A stretch of 64,000 nt of DNA from CATQHW01 sp965243545 (GCA_965243545.1 OZ251573.1:3844001-3908000); one strand, 5' to 3'; counted from the first letter of the stretch, positions 6,635 to 15,178 are shown. Numbers and translations: made by a program. Notes: generated from the letters alone by a model not told the origin.

Positions 6635-7977
6635 CAGTCGGTCTCCTGGCGGCGGTGCAGGTGGCGCAGGGCTAGCGGCGAGGGGGGCGGCTGGGGCGCT
6701 GGGGCCTCAGATTCCAGATGGCGGGAGGGCCGGTTGCGCTTGACGGAGGCGTTGGCGTAGGCGTCCAGCAGGGTGGCCTGACCGGCATCGGCGCCGTCGT
6801 GGCGGATCAGCAGGGGGCGGCTCGGCGGCGCGTCCGGGTCGTAGCGCACGGTGACGGTGCGGCCGACCAGCAGCGGATCGACTTCGTAGACGCGGCCGTG
6901 GAGGCTGATGATGCGGTCGTTCATGACGCGGCGCCTGGCCTCGAACAGGAACAGGTCGTCCAGGTCGCAGCACGCATCGACGCAGCGCACCTCCTCGGTG
7001 TTCAACGCCCACTGCTCATGCGGGGTGCTGCCGCGCAGGCCGCTGTGGGGGGCGCGGTGATATTCGCCTTCCAGGTAGGCGCCCAGGCGGCCGTTGAGCG
7101 CGTCGAGGCTGGCGCCGTCGTCGGGGGTGAGGAAGGCGAGCAACTGGTCGCGCACGGTGCGGAAGAAGCGTTCGATCTTGCCCTTGCCCTGCGGCTGATA
7201 GGGGCGGGCGTGGATCAGCGCGATGCGCAGCTTGGCGCAGACCAGCGCCAGTTGCTGGGAGCGATAGTTGGCGCCGTTGTCGACGTACAGCCGTTGCGGC
7301 ACGCCGCGGCGGATGAGCGCCTGCTTGAAGACCGGCAGGAAGGCGGCGGTGTTCTCGGCGTGGGCGAAGGCGGCGAACGGACACAGGCGGGTGGCGTCGT
7401 CAAGGAAGGCGATGAGGTAGGTCTTGCGGCGGCGCCCGCCGTCGGCGACCGCCGGGCCGTGCATGACGTCGCTCATCCACAACTGGCCGGGGTAGCGGAA
7501 GCTGAAGCGGCGGCGGTCGACGCCGTCGGCGGCGGCTTGCGGCCTGCTCATCAGCCCCTCGGCGCGCAGCAGCCGGTGCACGGTGGAGCGCGCCAAGCGC
7601 ACGCCGTCGGGGAGTTGGCCGCCGTTGGCCGCCTCCTTGATGACCTGCCGCACCGACCAGGATGGGTGCTCGGTCTTGAGCGCTATCAGCAACTCGGCCG
7701 CCTGCGGCGGCAGCCGCCGCGGCTGGCCTCGGTCAGCCCGCGGCTTGGGGTACAGCGCATCGAAGCCGCCGCAGCGATAGGCGTGCAGCCAGTCGCGCAG
7801 CGTCTCGGCGGCCACGCTGGTGCGCAGCGTGCCGGGAATGTCGTAGGTCTGCGCGGCCTTCGCGCGCAACTGCTCGCCGATCCCGGCCGCGCCGGGCGGC
7901 TGGTGGGCCAAGTCGGCGATCAAGCGGTAGCGGAACAGCGCCACCTCGCGGCGCTGAGCTTCTTCGTCGTCATTCAT
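6634..7977 (-). CDS. DDE (rve) transposase, copy B
   Basis: A 447-residue transposase, identical to copy A except for one visible Val-to-Ala change at residue 31 (PPGAVGIG to PPGAAGIG). The DDE residues D170, D233 and E269 are present, as is the Mu-type C-terminal barrel. With the intact ATPase next to it, this copy could supply transposition functions even though its Zn-ribbon gene has lost its start. Confidence 0.88.
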   Translation of the reverse strand: MNDDEEAQRREVALFRYRLIADLAHQPPGAAGIGEQLRAKAAQTYDIPGTLRTSVAAETLRDWLHAYRCGGFDALYPKPRADRGQPRRLPPQAAELLIALKTEHPSWSVRQVIKEAANGGQLPDGVRLARSTVHRLLRAEGLMSRPQAAADGVDRRRFSFRYPGQLWMSDVMHGPAVADGGRRRKTYLIAFLDDATRLCPFAAFAHAENTAAFLPVFKQALIRRGVPQRLYVDNGANYRSQQLALVCAKLRIALIHARPYQPQGKGKIERFFRTVRDQLLAFLTPDDGASLDALNGRLGAYLEGEYHRAPHSGLRGSTPHEQWALNTEEVRCVDACCDLDDLFLFEARRRVMNDRIISLHGRVYEVDPLLVGRTVTVRYDPDAPPSRPLLIRHDGADAGQATLLDAYANASVKRNRPSRHLESEAPAPQPPPSPLALRHLHRRQETD

Positions 7978-8027
7978 GTCGGTCGATCCTTGCTGTTCGG
8001 GTCCGTCGACCCGGTGATGACGACACA

Positions 8028-8652
8028 CTACGGAGGCCGCCGACGGCCGGAATCCCCCATCTGCTGTTGCCGGCCAAAAGTGGGATTCCCAGCCCCGTCG
8101 AGGCGGGGGCGCAATCCGAGCGGCGCCGGCAGCGACGGCAACGACGAGGCGGCCAGCGTCCGCAGCCTCACCAACACCGCCTTGGTCCCCAGCCGTTTGC
8201 GGCAGGCGCTCAGTTCGGGGCGGCAGCCGGCCAGCTCGTCAGGCAGCGAGAGGATCACCGCCCGCAGCGCCGCCCGCACCAGCTTCACGCGGCGGTCCAG
8301 CCAGCGCATCGCGCCGGGCAGTCCCACGTAGTCGGTGCGCGCCTTGGCGACCGCCTTCATCAGACTCGGCGACTGCTCGGCGTGGGTGACCGCCTCTTCC
8401 AGTTCCCGCAGCGTTCCGGGCAGCTGCGCCGCCAGGCAGTCGGGCAGCAGACTGAACGTGGTACGGCTCTCCGGGCAGTACCAGCGCGCGATCAGCGCCC
8501 CGCGCGGCCACTTGCGCCGGTAGGTCCCGTGCCGGGCGAACGAGCAACTGCCGGACTCGTGATTCGGGCACCGGTCGAGCCTTGCGTCGCGCCATGCCTC
8601 GGTGCTAACGTACTGCTCGCCGGTGAGCCCCGTTTTGGTAGCGAAGCTGCAC
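8028..8652 (-). pseudogene. Zn-ribbon-like accessory gene of copy B, start frameshifted
   Basis: Homologous to 4808-5431, but a run TTTT at 8633-8636 replaces TTT of copy A. This extra base puts the GTG start out of frame. In the coding frame there is no ATG, GTG or TTG between an upstream TAA and the internal Met codon at 8360, so at most a 110-residue C-terminal piece lacking the Cys motif could be made, unless a rare start is used. Copy A could instead be the altered one if the family's true start lies elsewhere. Confidence 0.55.
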
Positions 8653-8876
8653 CGGTCACGGCCCGGCGGGTGGCGTCCCGCGCGGGCCTTTTCTCCTTAC
8701 GGGTTGATCCTCCCAGGATACCCGACTTCAAGCACCGGCGCAGCCCTGGCCCGCACTCCACGGCCTCTCCGCTACCGGCCCCTGTCCCGCATTCGCCCCC
8801 CGTCCCACACGATTCGTCTACGAATCAATCTGAGCAAAACCCGCCCCTCTTCTACGAATCAATGCGGGATCCAACA

Positions 8877-9370
8877 GCCCGGTACAGCCCGGCAAGCAGC
8901 GGCGTGAGGTACATCTTCCGCGCCGGATCGGCGTGGACGAGACGTCGTTTCAGAAACGCCATGAGTACGTGACGGTGATCAACGATCTGGATGGGCACGT
9001 GGTGCACGTGGCTGATGGGCGCAGCAAGGAGACGTTGGAGCGGTTCTTCCAACAGTTTGACCGGCAAGGACTTGCTGATGTGGAGACGGTCGCCATGGAC
9101 ATGTGGGAGCCGTACATCCGGGTCACCGGCGAGTACGTGCCGGACGCGCACACCAAGATCGCGTTCGACAAGTTCCACGTCGCCAAGCATCTCGGCGACG
9201 CCGTTGACCAGGTGCGGCGAGCCGAGCACCGCAAGCTGGCGCGTGCTGGTGATGATCGGCTGAAGGGCACCCGCTATCTGTGGCTGACCAACCCCGAACA
9301 CCTGGATGACGAGAGCGCCGGCAGCGACTGGAGGCGATGGGCGTCCGCCGCGGGCCATCTACCGGCCACC
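8877..9370 (+). pseudogene. ISL3-family transposase fragment
   Basis: From 8885 an open frame reads the core of an ISL3-type transposase: GVDETSFQKRHEYVTVINDL, then VAMDMWEPYI and FDKFHVAKHL, and LKGTRYLWLTNPEHL. These contain the family's first two catalytic Asp residues. Similarity ends around 9320. Both the N-terminal zinc-binding region and the C-terminal part with the last Glu are missing. The left side is cut by transposon copy B, the right by the inverted repeat arm. Confidence 0.8.
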
Positions 9371-9377
9371 GGGAGCC

Positions 9378-9575
9378 GGTTGGGTGGGCGGCCGGACCCG
9401 AACGGCCGGCCGTCCCAGTCAGGACAAGCCGGCTCGTTCGGATCCTCATTCTACCGCAGCTATTCCTTTGAAATCTCAATTCTAAAACTGACAAAAATGA
9501 GTCTTAGGACGAAGCATATTCCCCATTTTATCCTGTACTCATTCTTGCTTAGAGAATTGTTAGAGTCTCTGTCAC
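9378..9575 (-). repeat. Right arm of ~200-bp inverted repeat
   Basis: Reverse-complement counterpart of 1819-2034. The shared parts include the small ORF and a GC-rich block able to fold (CCGGCCG and GCCGGC repeats, 9380-9435). Gaps relative to the left arm inside the ORF are multiples of three. Confidence 0.75.
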
Positions 9576-9612
9576 GCATTATGAGTCCTGCGCATTTAAC
9601 CTCCCCCATCAT
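9460..9612 (-). CDS. Small AT-rich conserved protein, 39-50 residues (right copy)
   Basis: Paralogue of the ORF at 1791-1946. From ATG 9579 it has 39 residues. Two in-frame ATGs at 9612 and 9609 would give 50 or 49 and follow a TTTTGGAG motif 14 bases after the lipoprotein stop, so it is probably the second gene of that transcript. The C-terminal half (SLSKNEYRIKW, then VLRLIFVSFRIEISKE) matches the left copy closely. It may be a short membrane-associated peptide. No known family is recognised. Confidence 0.5.
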   Translation of the reverse strand: MMGEVKCAGLIMRDRDSNNSLSKNEYRIKWGICFVLRLIFVSFRIEISKE

Positions 9613-9626
9613 CTCCAAAATGTTCT

Positions 9627-10700
9627 CTATCTATACTTCAGTAATTTTATAGGTATACTCATTTCAGCGGTAGAAAGTCTACTATCCTCTGGTGTAAATG
9701 TTACCTTTAAACTGCTCGGTGCTGGCTCTGGTAAAGTACTTACCGTTCCGGTAACCTTAAAGGTACAGTAAAGTTGATTGTACCCACTTCCGGGATCAGA
9801 ACACCTAAACCTTTCTATATTTAGACCATTTAATCCTGTTAGATTCGGTTTAATCTTAGCCGTAGGTGGGTACAAAATTAAATCTGCATTATAGAAATTA
9901 TCCTCAATAACCTCTTCTCCGGCAGTTACATGCAAAGTTGGGATAAGAATATTCTCCATAAGACTCAACCCATTAAGATGGCTAAACAAAACAGTTAATG
10001 AATACTGTGTATCTTGGATATTACCGTCATCATCCTTATACTCTAACTTTACTTTTATAATTCCATCAGATATTGTGTTACTGCAGCCCGTTACACTTAC
10101 ATATAGTTTTTCATGGTTTTCTGATGTATAAGGCTTTCCGGCAAAGTCACAAGGACCATACTCCATAGAGTATGTGTCTACATATGTAGCTGTAACTAAC
10201 TCAATATGTTCTATTGGAAGAATGTACTCAAAACTATTCCCATTATTTAGTATACTATACTCTGTAGCAGACTGGGGCTCAAATGTAGGTATATCAAAGG
10301 TCCTTGGAGGACCTTCTTCTATAGGTGATGGCACTGTTTCTTCTGGTGTTGTACAGTCTCCGGTAAAGACACACGATTTATGTTCGTGTGTACTATCCCC
10401 ATCATCTGATAGAGTACCCGTATATGAATGTGAATGATCGTCATATACTCCAGTAGACTCAACATAATGATAATGTTCCCAATAACGGGGACCATGTGAG
10501 ATATTATCAGGAACGTCAATGTCATGGTGACTTTCATGTCTATGTGTTATCGGTACACCTTCGACATCGTTAAAACTAAAGGCTTCGTGTTTATGGAGTC
10601 TATGCTCTACAGGAGACTTCGCTGTTATACCTGTTTTCTCTGGTTCACACCCAACTAAAGCCAGGAACCCTAAACATACTAAAACTAAGAGGTTCTTCAT
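9627..10700 (-). CDS. AT-rich His-rich predicted lipoprotein
   Basis: A 357-residue product with a clear type II signal peptide: MKNL, a hydrophobic core, then lipobox ALVGC with Cys18. It should therefore be anchored to a membrane outside the cytoplasm. Residues 30-110 are unusually rich in His and Asp (KHE, THRHESHH, YWEHYHY, DDHSHSY, THEHK) and could bind metal ions such as zinc or copper, which is inference. The remainder has beta-rich composition with paired Cys. A good ribosome site (AAGGAAGGAG) and a consensus promoter precede it. Base composition is much more AT-rich than the host genes, so it looks acquired. I do not recognise the family. Confidence 0.75.
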   Translation of the reverse strand: MKNLLVLVCLGFLALVGCEPEKTGITAKSPVEHRLHKHEAFSFNDVEGVPITHRHESHHDIDVPDNISHGPRYWEHYHYVESTGVYDDHSHSYTGTLSDDGDSTHEHKSCVFTGDCTTPEETVPSPIEEGPPRTFDIPTFEPQSATEYSILNNGNSFEYILPIEHIELVTATYVDTYSMEYGPCDFAGKPYTSENHEKLYVSVTGCSNTISDGIIKVKLEYKDDDGNIQDTQYSLTVLFSHLNGLSLMENILIPTLHVTAGEEVIEDNFYNADLILYPPTAKIKPNLTGLNGLNIERFRCSDPGSGYNQLYCTFKVTGTVSTLPEPAPSSLKVTFTPEDSRLSTAEMSIPIKLLKYR

Positions 10701-10735
10701 TTACTTCTCCTTCCTTCCTTCTCAGTGTGGGGCCC

Positions 10736-10814
10736 AGTATAGCACGTCCGCACCAGCGTGTCAATAGGTCAAAACGACACACTAATGTGTCAATCGGACC
10801 CAGTGCACCGGTGG
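10736..10814 (-). promoter_or_regulatory. Promoter and GTGTCA operator array of the lipoprotein gene
   Basis: Read on the minus strand, -35 TTGACA (10764-10759) and -10 TATACT (10741-10736) are 17 bases apart. The spacer and flanks (CCTATTGACACGCT, GGACGTGCTATA) match the left cassette promoter at 1602-1637. Upstream are further GTGTC/GACAC half-sites at 10774-10792 and 10807-10813, forming overlapping inverted repeats such as GACAC-ATTA-GTGTC. A dimeric repressor acting on both cassettes is a reasonable guess. Confidence 0.7.
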
Positions 10815-10873
10815 GTCAAGGTGACACATCCACATTGAGTATTATTCTCTCTCTCTCTGGCTTTTCGGCCGCC

Positions 10874-11317
10874 ATGATACGGTGCCGAATGCGCCGAGCG
10901 AGATTTCGACGAGCTGCGTTCATCCTGCCCGCGGCTGTGGCGGCAACGGTCGCGGCGTTCCTTACCGTGCCGCCGACCGTCGGTCTGTTTGTCGTCGGGT
11001 TCTTCTATTTCGCCTTCATGCTGTCATTGCTGCTCGCGTTCCTGCTGCTCCGCTCGTATAGGGCTACCTCCGACCGTGGCATGCTCATCGGCGGCGTACT
11101 GAGCGTGGTTCTGAGTATTCCATGTTTCGTCGCCTTCACGGTCGCATCGAACGGATATTTTCCGAGGCCGCTCAGTCCGGCCGAGGTCAGGAACGTGCTG
11201 ATCGGAGCGGGATTGACCTGCGGAGCATGGGCGCTGTTCGCCGCCTTCGCCCTTGAACCGCTGCTGGTCAGGCGTGACGGAACGGCGGCCGGCCGCGACG
11301 CTACGCCCGCTCGGTGA
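10874..11317 (+). CDS. Small integral membrane protein, four helices
   Basis: A 147-residue protein from ATG 10874, with a basic N-terminus (RCRMRRARFRR) followed by four hydrophobic segments near residues 13-33, 37-62, 72-95 and 108-130. The upstream in-frame codons fall in the AT-rich control region and are unlikely to be coding. Composition is back to host type. Its 3' end overlaps the convergent gene by 17 bases. No family is recognised. Confidence 0.55.
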   Translation: MIRCRMRRARFRRAAFILPAAVAATVAAFLTVPPTVGLFVVGFFYFAFMLSLLLAFLLLRSYRATSDRGMLIGGVLSVVLSIPCFVAFTVASNGYFPRPLSPAEVRNVLIGAGLTCGAWALFAAFALEPLLVRRDGTAAGRDATPAR

Positions 11318-12731
11318 GCTGGAAGGCGTACAGGGCGGCCTCGCTCAGGTAGAACTTGAGCCGGATCGGCCGGCCGCGCAGCCGGGACAGGCCGGCGCCG
11401 TTCCACCGCACCGCGTGCGCCAGTGCGTCGCCGGAGAACGCCGCGCACTCCCGCCGGCCGAAGCCGTCGATCACCTCCCCGTTCTCGGCCAACACCTCGA
11501 CCTGCAGCCGGCCGTTGGCGGCGTTCGCGTTGATCTCCAGATCATCCCCCTCGCACGGAAACGCCCGCGTCACCAGCGCCCCTTCGGTCGGCCGCACCGG
11601 CGTGCGCGCGATGAAGCGGTCGCGCTTGAGCGTAGCCAGCCCCACCGCGCTCTCCTGCGCCCCGGTGTCGTTATGCAGGACGTTGTGGCCGGTGTAATAG
11701 AACCACAACTCGTCGCCGACGATCACCGGCGGCAGCGGGAACAGCATGCCGCAGTCGAACTCGCGCGCCTGGCCGTGCTCGATGCCGCGCTCCATGAACG
11801 TGGGCCGCGACGGCAGCCGGTCCCAGCGCACGCCGTCCCGGCTGAAGGCGAGCTGCGCGTCGATCGTCATGGTCGTGTCCGAGTAGTACATCTGCAGCAG
11901 CCCGAAGTAGAGACCCTCATAGGGAAAGACCGGCATGCCGTAGACTTCGACCGGATCGAGCTCGTCCGGGGTGACCACGGTCTGCGGAACGCTCCAGCGG
12001 ATCAGGTCGGGGCTCTCCGCGCGCGCTACCCGCCGCTTCCAGCGCCCCGCGTAGACCGGCGGACGCAGGTACAGGACGTACCGCTGCAGCCGTTCGTCCC
12101 GGAACACCGTGTTCATGGTGTCGGACTCGCCGTCGATGACCGGGTTGCCGGCGTGCGGGGTCCAGCGGACGCCGTCCGGCGACCACGCTATGCAGACGCC
12201 GGGCCGCAGGGTTCGCGCCCGCGCCTGCGCCACCAGCGTCTCCGGCGACCGGACCCCGAAGATGTCGGTATACAGCAGCTTGTAGCGCCGCGCCGGGTCG
12301 GGCTCACGCTCCTCCTTCAACACCGTGCCGCAGGTCGCCCACCAATCGCCGGTCAGCACGACGTTGTTGGCCTTCGATCCCTCGAACTCGAACAGCCCCA
12401 CCTCCGGCTTCTCCCACGTCAGACCGTCGCGTGAGACGGCGTAGCCGATCCAGTAGGTGTAGGTGTTGTCCTCCGGGCTGTTCCAGTGGACGAAGTGGGA
12501 GGAGTTGTACCAGAGCTTGAACAGTCCCTCGTCGGCGTCATACAGCACGGCGTTGCCGTGCAGACCCTTGTTGCGTTGCCCCGGTCGGTTGCTGTGCTCC
12601 CACGGCTGGTCGGCGACCAGCACGGGGTTGGCGTGGTGCTTGGCCGGCCGGGTGACGCGCCGTTCCAGGTTCCACGTATCTTCGACGACGTAATCGTCTA
12701 CCAGCAGCTGCTTGCGCGTGCCTATTTGCAT
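11301..12731 (-). CDS. Beta-propeller glycosidase-like protein (GH32/43/DUF-type fold)
   Basis: A 476-residue cytoplasmic-looking protein. Repeated blades with W-S-P-D-G and S-R-D-G-x-x-W motifs (YAVSRDGLTWEKP, IAWSPDGVRWTPH, AFSRDGVRWDRLP) are typical of five-bladed propellers of the GH32/GH43/GH130 superfamily and related uncharacterised proteins often found beside sulfatases. The C-terminal 120 residues look like a beta-sandwich. It lies immediately downstream of the sulfatase gene, so both may act on a sulfated polysaccharide. ATG 12731 is preferred; a GTG at 12746 would overlap the sulfatase stop. Substrate and catalytic residues cannot be fixed from sequence alone. Confidence 0.7.
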   Translation of the reverse strand: MQIGTRKQLLVDDYVVEDTWNLERRVTRPAKHHANPVLVADQPWEHSNRPGQRNKGLHGNAVLYDADEGLFKLWYNSSHFVHWNSPEDNTYTYWIGYAVSRDGLTWEKPEVGLFEFEGSKANNVVLTGDWWATCGTVLKEEREPDPARRYKLLYTDIFGVRSPETLVAQARARTLRPGVCIAWSPDGVRWTPHAGNPVIDGESDTMNTVFRDERLQRYVLYLRPPVYAGRWKRRVARAESPDLIRWSVPQTVVTPDELDPVEVYGMPVFPYEGLYFGLLQMYYSDTTMTIDAQLAFSRDGVRWDRLPSRPTFMERGIEHGQAREFDCGMLFPLPPVIVGDELWFYYTGHNVLHNDTGAQESAVGLATLKRDRFIARTPVRPTEGALVTRAFPCEGDDLEINANAANGRLQVEVLAENGEVIDGFGRRECAAFSGDALAHAVRWNGAGLSRLRGRPIRLKFYLSEAALYAFQLTERA

Positions 12732-12742
12732 GGCCGGCAGTG

Positions 12743-14101
12743 TCACCGGTCAGCGGCCGGCCGGCAACCGGTCGGCGAGCGGGCCATGGCGCCGGTGACG
12801 CGCGCGCCGGGCGGCGGGTCGATCCGGCCGCCGGCCAGCAGCGGATCGCCGGTGGCCGCCATCCAGCGGTCGAGCCGGCCGCGCAGATCGGCGGCGGTCT
12901 GCGCCAGTGCGGGAACGGCCACCAGGTTTCGCTGTTCGGTGGGGTCGAAGGCGAGGTCGTACAGCATCTCCCGCTCACGCGGCAGGAACTCCCAGCCGCA
13001 GGCGAGCAGCTCCGCCTTGCTCGGGCCGTCGTCGGCGTTGCTCAGCACCACCCGCTCGTAGTCGTCGTAGCGGCGGATGTACTTGTGGCGGTCGGTGCGG
13101 ACGCACCGCGCCGGCTCGTAGGCGGCGTGGTAGTTGATCTCGGCGTAGATCTCCGGGTGCAAAGCGTCTACCTCGCCGCGCGCCAGCGGCTGCAGCGGCG
13201 CGCCCTGCACGAAGTCCGGGACGTCGATGCCGGCGGCGGCGTACGCCGTCGGCGCCACGTCGATCAGGCTGACGAGCGCGTCGATGACCCGGCCTCCCGT
13301 GAATCCGCCGGGGCCGCGCGCCACCAGGAAGACGCCGATCCCCTGGTCGGTGAGGTTGCACATGTTGCGCGGAAACTGCAGGCCGTGGTCGGTAAAGCAG
13401 AGCACCAACGTGCCGCCGGCCAAGCCGGCGTCGTCCAGGGCGCCGAGCACGCGGCCGAACGCCTGATCCATCACGCGCGCCGCCGCCGTGAAGCCGGCCG
13501 TGTCGCGGCGCGTGCGCGGCGTGTCCGGCAGCGGCGCCGGCGGCCGGCGGAAGCGCGCGTCCTCGGCCGGATGGCCGGCCGGGTCGGCGGGCGGGAACGG
13601 CCGGTGGGTTTCGTTCAGTCCGACCGACAGAAAGAACGGCTTGCCGGGCCGGCGGGCGTCCGGGCTGCGCGCGCGGATGAACGCTGCCGCCGCCTCGGCG
13701 GCGCCGGGGGTTCCGGCGCCGGACCCGGCGTAGTTGGTGTCGTGATCGCAGACGACCTGGTCGTAGCCGACCGCGGCGACGTCGGGGGCGGTGTGCTCGA
13801 CGCCGGACAGCACGGTGTGGTAGCCGGCCCGTTTCAGCCGGTGGACGACGTGCCGGGAGTAGTCGGGCATGCCGAACCCGCGGTGCGCCAAGCCGAACTG
13901 ACCGCATACGTGCGGATACATGCCGGTCAGGAAGCTGGCCCGGCTCGGCGAACAGGTCGGCGCGGCGGCGAACGCCTGGCGGAACACCACCCCCTGTTCG
14001 GCCAGACGCTGCAGGTGCGGCGCCGGCACCGCGTATCCGTACGGCTGCACGAAGCGGCCGGTGTTGTGCGAGTGCAGAAGGACGACGTTGGTCCGGCTCA
14101 T
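12743..14101 (-). CDS. Sulfatase (heparan N-sulfatase-like)
   Basis: A 452-residue type I sulfatase. The active-site signature TCSPSRASFLTG places Cys50 for conversion to formylglycine by a maturation enzyme that is not in this window. Other family features are VLCFTDHGLQFPRNMCNLTDQGIGVFL and LVSLIDVAPTAYAAAGI. The N-terminal metal-site strand reads HSHNTGR, where relatives usually have HDTGR, so one expected Asp ligand is Asn. No signal peptide is visible, which is unusual for a polysaccharide sulfatase. CGGAGAACC before ATG 14101 is a good ribosome site. It is transcribed with the propeller protein and divergently from an ABC permease pair. Confidence 0.85.
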   Translation of the reverse strand: MSRTNVVLLHSHNTGRFVQPYGYAVPAPHLQRLAEQGVVFRQAFAAAPTCSPSRASFLTGMYPHVCGQFGLAHRGFGMPDYSRHVVHRLKRAGYHTVLSGVEHTAPDVAAVGYDQVVCDHDTNYAGSGAGTPGAAEAAAAFIRARSPDARRPGKPFFLSVGLNETHRPFPPADPAGHPAEDARFRRPPAPLPDTPRTRRDTAGFTAAARVMDQAFGRVLGALDDAGLAGGTLVLCFTDHGLQFPRNMCNLTDQGIGVFLVARGPGGFTGGRVIDALVSLIDVAPTAYAAAGIDVPDFVQGAPLQPLARGEVDALHPEIYAEINYHAAYEPARCVRTDRHKYIRRYDDYERVVLSNADDGPSKAELLACGWEFLPREREMLYDLAFDPTEQRNLVAVPALAQTAADLRGRLDRWMAATGDPLLAGGRIDPPPGARVTGAMARSPTGCRPAADR

Positions 14102-14132
14102 GGTTCTCCGCGTTCCGGGCGGTGATGGTACG

Positions 14133-15176
14133 ATGGCGGCTGCGTGTGAGACAGCGGCTTCGATCCGACGGCGCCGCGGGCGGCACCCGGTGATCCGCGC
14201 CGTCCTGCGCCGGCTGCGGCTGATGGCGATCACCCTGGCCGCCATCTCCGTCCTCTCCTTTCTGATCATCCAGGCGCCGCCGGGCGACTACCTCGACATG
14301 CACGTCGCCCAGCTGCGGCAGCGGGGAGACGCCGTGGATGACGCCCGGATCGAAGCGCTGGAGGCGCGCTACGGGCTGGACCGGCCGCTCCACGTCCAGT
14401 ACGCCAAGTGGATGTGGGGCGTCCTGCGGGGCGACCTGGGGCGATCGATGGCGCACGACGTGGAGGTCAACCGGCTGCTGGCGCAGCGCCTGCCGGCCAG
14501 TCTGGCGATCTCCACCGCGTCGCTGATCCTGGTCTATCTGCTCGGACTGCCGATCGGCATCTATTCGGCGACCCGCCAGTACTCGGCCGGCGACTACCTG
14601 TTCACCTTCATCGGCTTCCTGGGGCTGGCGATCCCCAACTTCCTGTTCGCGCTGATCCTGCTGTGGCTGACGTTCACCGTCACCGGCAACGCGGCGATCG
14701 GGCTGTTCTCCACCGAGTACGCCAACGCGCCGTGGAGCCTGGCCAAGTTCCTGGACCTGCTGGCGCACCTGTGGATGCCGGCCCTGATCGTCGGCACCGC
14801 CGGCACCGCCGGGCTGATCCGGGTGGTGCGCGCCAGCCTGCTCGACGAGCTGCGCAAGCTGTACGTCACCGTGGCCCGCGCCAAGGGCGTGGCCGAGCGG
14901 CGGCTGCTGTACCGGTATCCGGTGCGGATCGCGCTCAACCCCGTGATCAGCACGATCGGCTGGACCCTGCCGGCGCTGGTGTCGGGCGAGCTGCTGGTGT
15001 CGCTGGTGATGGGCCTGCCGACGGTGGCGCCGCTGTTCGTGGGCGCGCTGCGGGCGCAGGACATGTTCCTGGCCGGCAGCGTGGTGATGGTGCTGAGCAG
15101 CTTGACCGTGATCGGCACCCTGATCTCCGACATCCTGCTGATCGCCATCGACCCGCGCATCCGGGAGGCGGTCTGA
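14133..15176 (+). CDS. ABC transporter permease, DppB/OppB type
   Basis: A 347-residue permease (328 if GTG 14190 is used, an equally plausible start). It has six hydrophobic segments and the DppB-family layout: an N-terminal helix, then a periplasmic loop with RYGLDRPLHVQYAKWMWGVLRGDLGRS, and the cytoplasmic EAA loop (LYVTVARAKGVAERRLLYRYPVRIALNP) that contacts the ATPases. It belongs to oligopeptide/dipeptide/nickel-class importers, many of which carry sugars or oligosaccharides. The partner permease starts 2 bases later. The binding protein and ATPases are not adjacent in the window. Confidence 0.85.
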   Translation: MAAACETAASIRRRRGRHPVIRAVLRRLRLMAITLAAISVLSFLIIQAPPGDYLDMHVAQLRQRGDAVDDARIEALEARYGLDRPLHVQYAKWMWGVLRGDLGRSMAHDVEVNRLLAQRLPASLAISTASLILVYLLGLPIGIYSATRQYSAGDYLFTFIGFLGLAIPNFLFALILLWLTFTVTGNAAIGLFSTEYANAPWSLAKFLDLLAHLWMPALIVGTAGTAGLIRVVRASLLDELRKLYVTVARAKGVAERRLLYRYPVRIALNPVISTIGWTLPALVSGELLVSLVMGLPTVAPLFVGALRAQDMFLAGSVVMVLSSLTVIGTLISDILLIAIDPRIREAV

Positions 15177-15178
15177 GA

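Larger units (their letters stand above)
5695..8876 (-). mobile_element. Three-gene transposon, copy B
   Basis: A 3182-bp near-identical tandem copy of the element at 2475, in the same orientation and with the same terminal repeats. Its left flank is IS1634 sequence, its right flank an ISL3-type fragment, and the bases beside the ends (ATAC and GCCC) are not a duplication. So this copy either arose by a replicative or adjacent-deletion event or had its right side rearranged after insertion. Scattered single-base differences from copy A show the copies diverged recently. Confidence 0.9.

Noticed and set aside
2475..8876. Tn7-like transposon with CRISPR or defence cargo
   Set aside because: The elements contain only three transposition-type genes. 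There is no TnsA, no TniQ signature and no cas gene or cargo.
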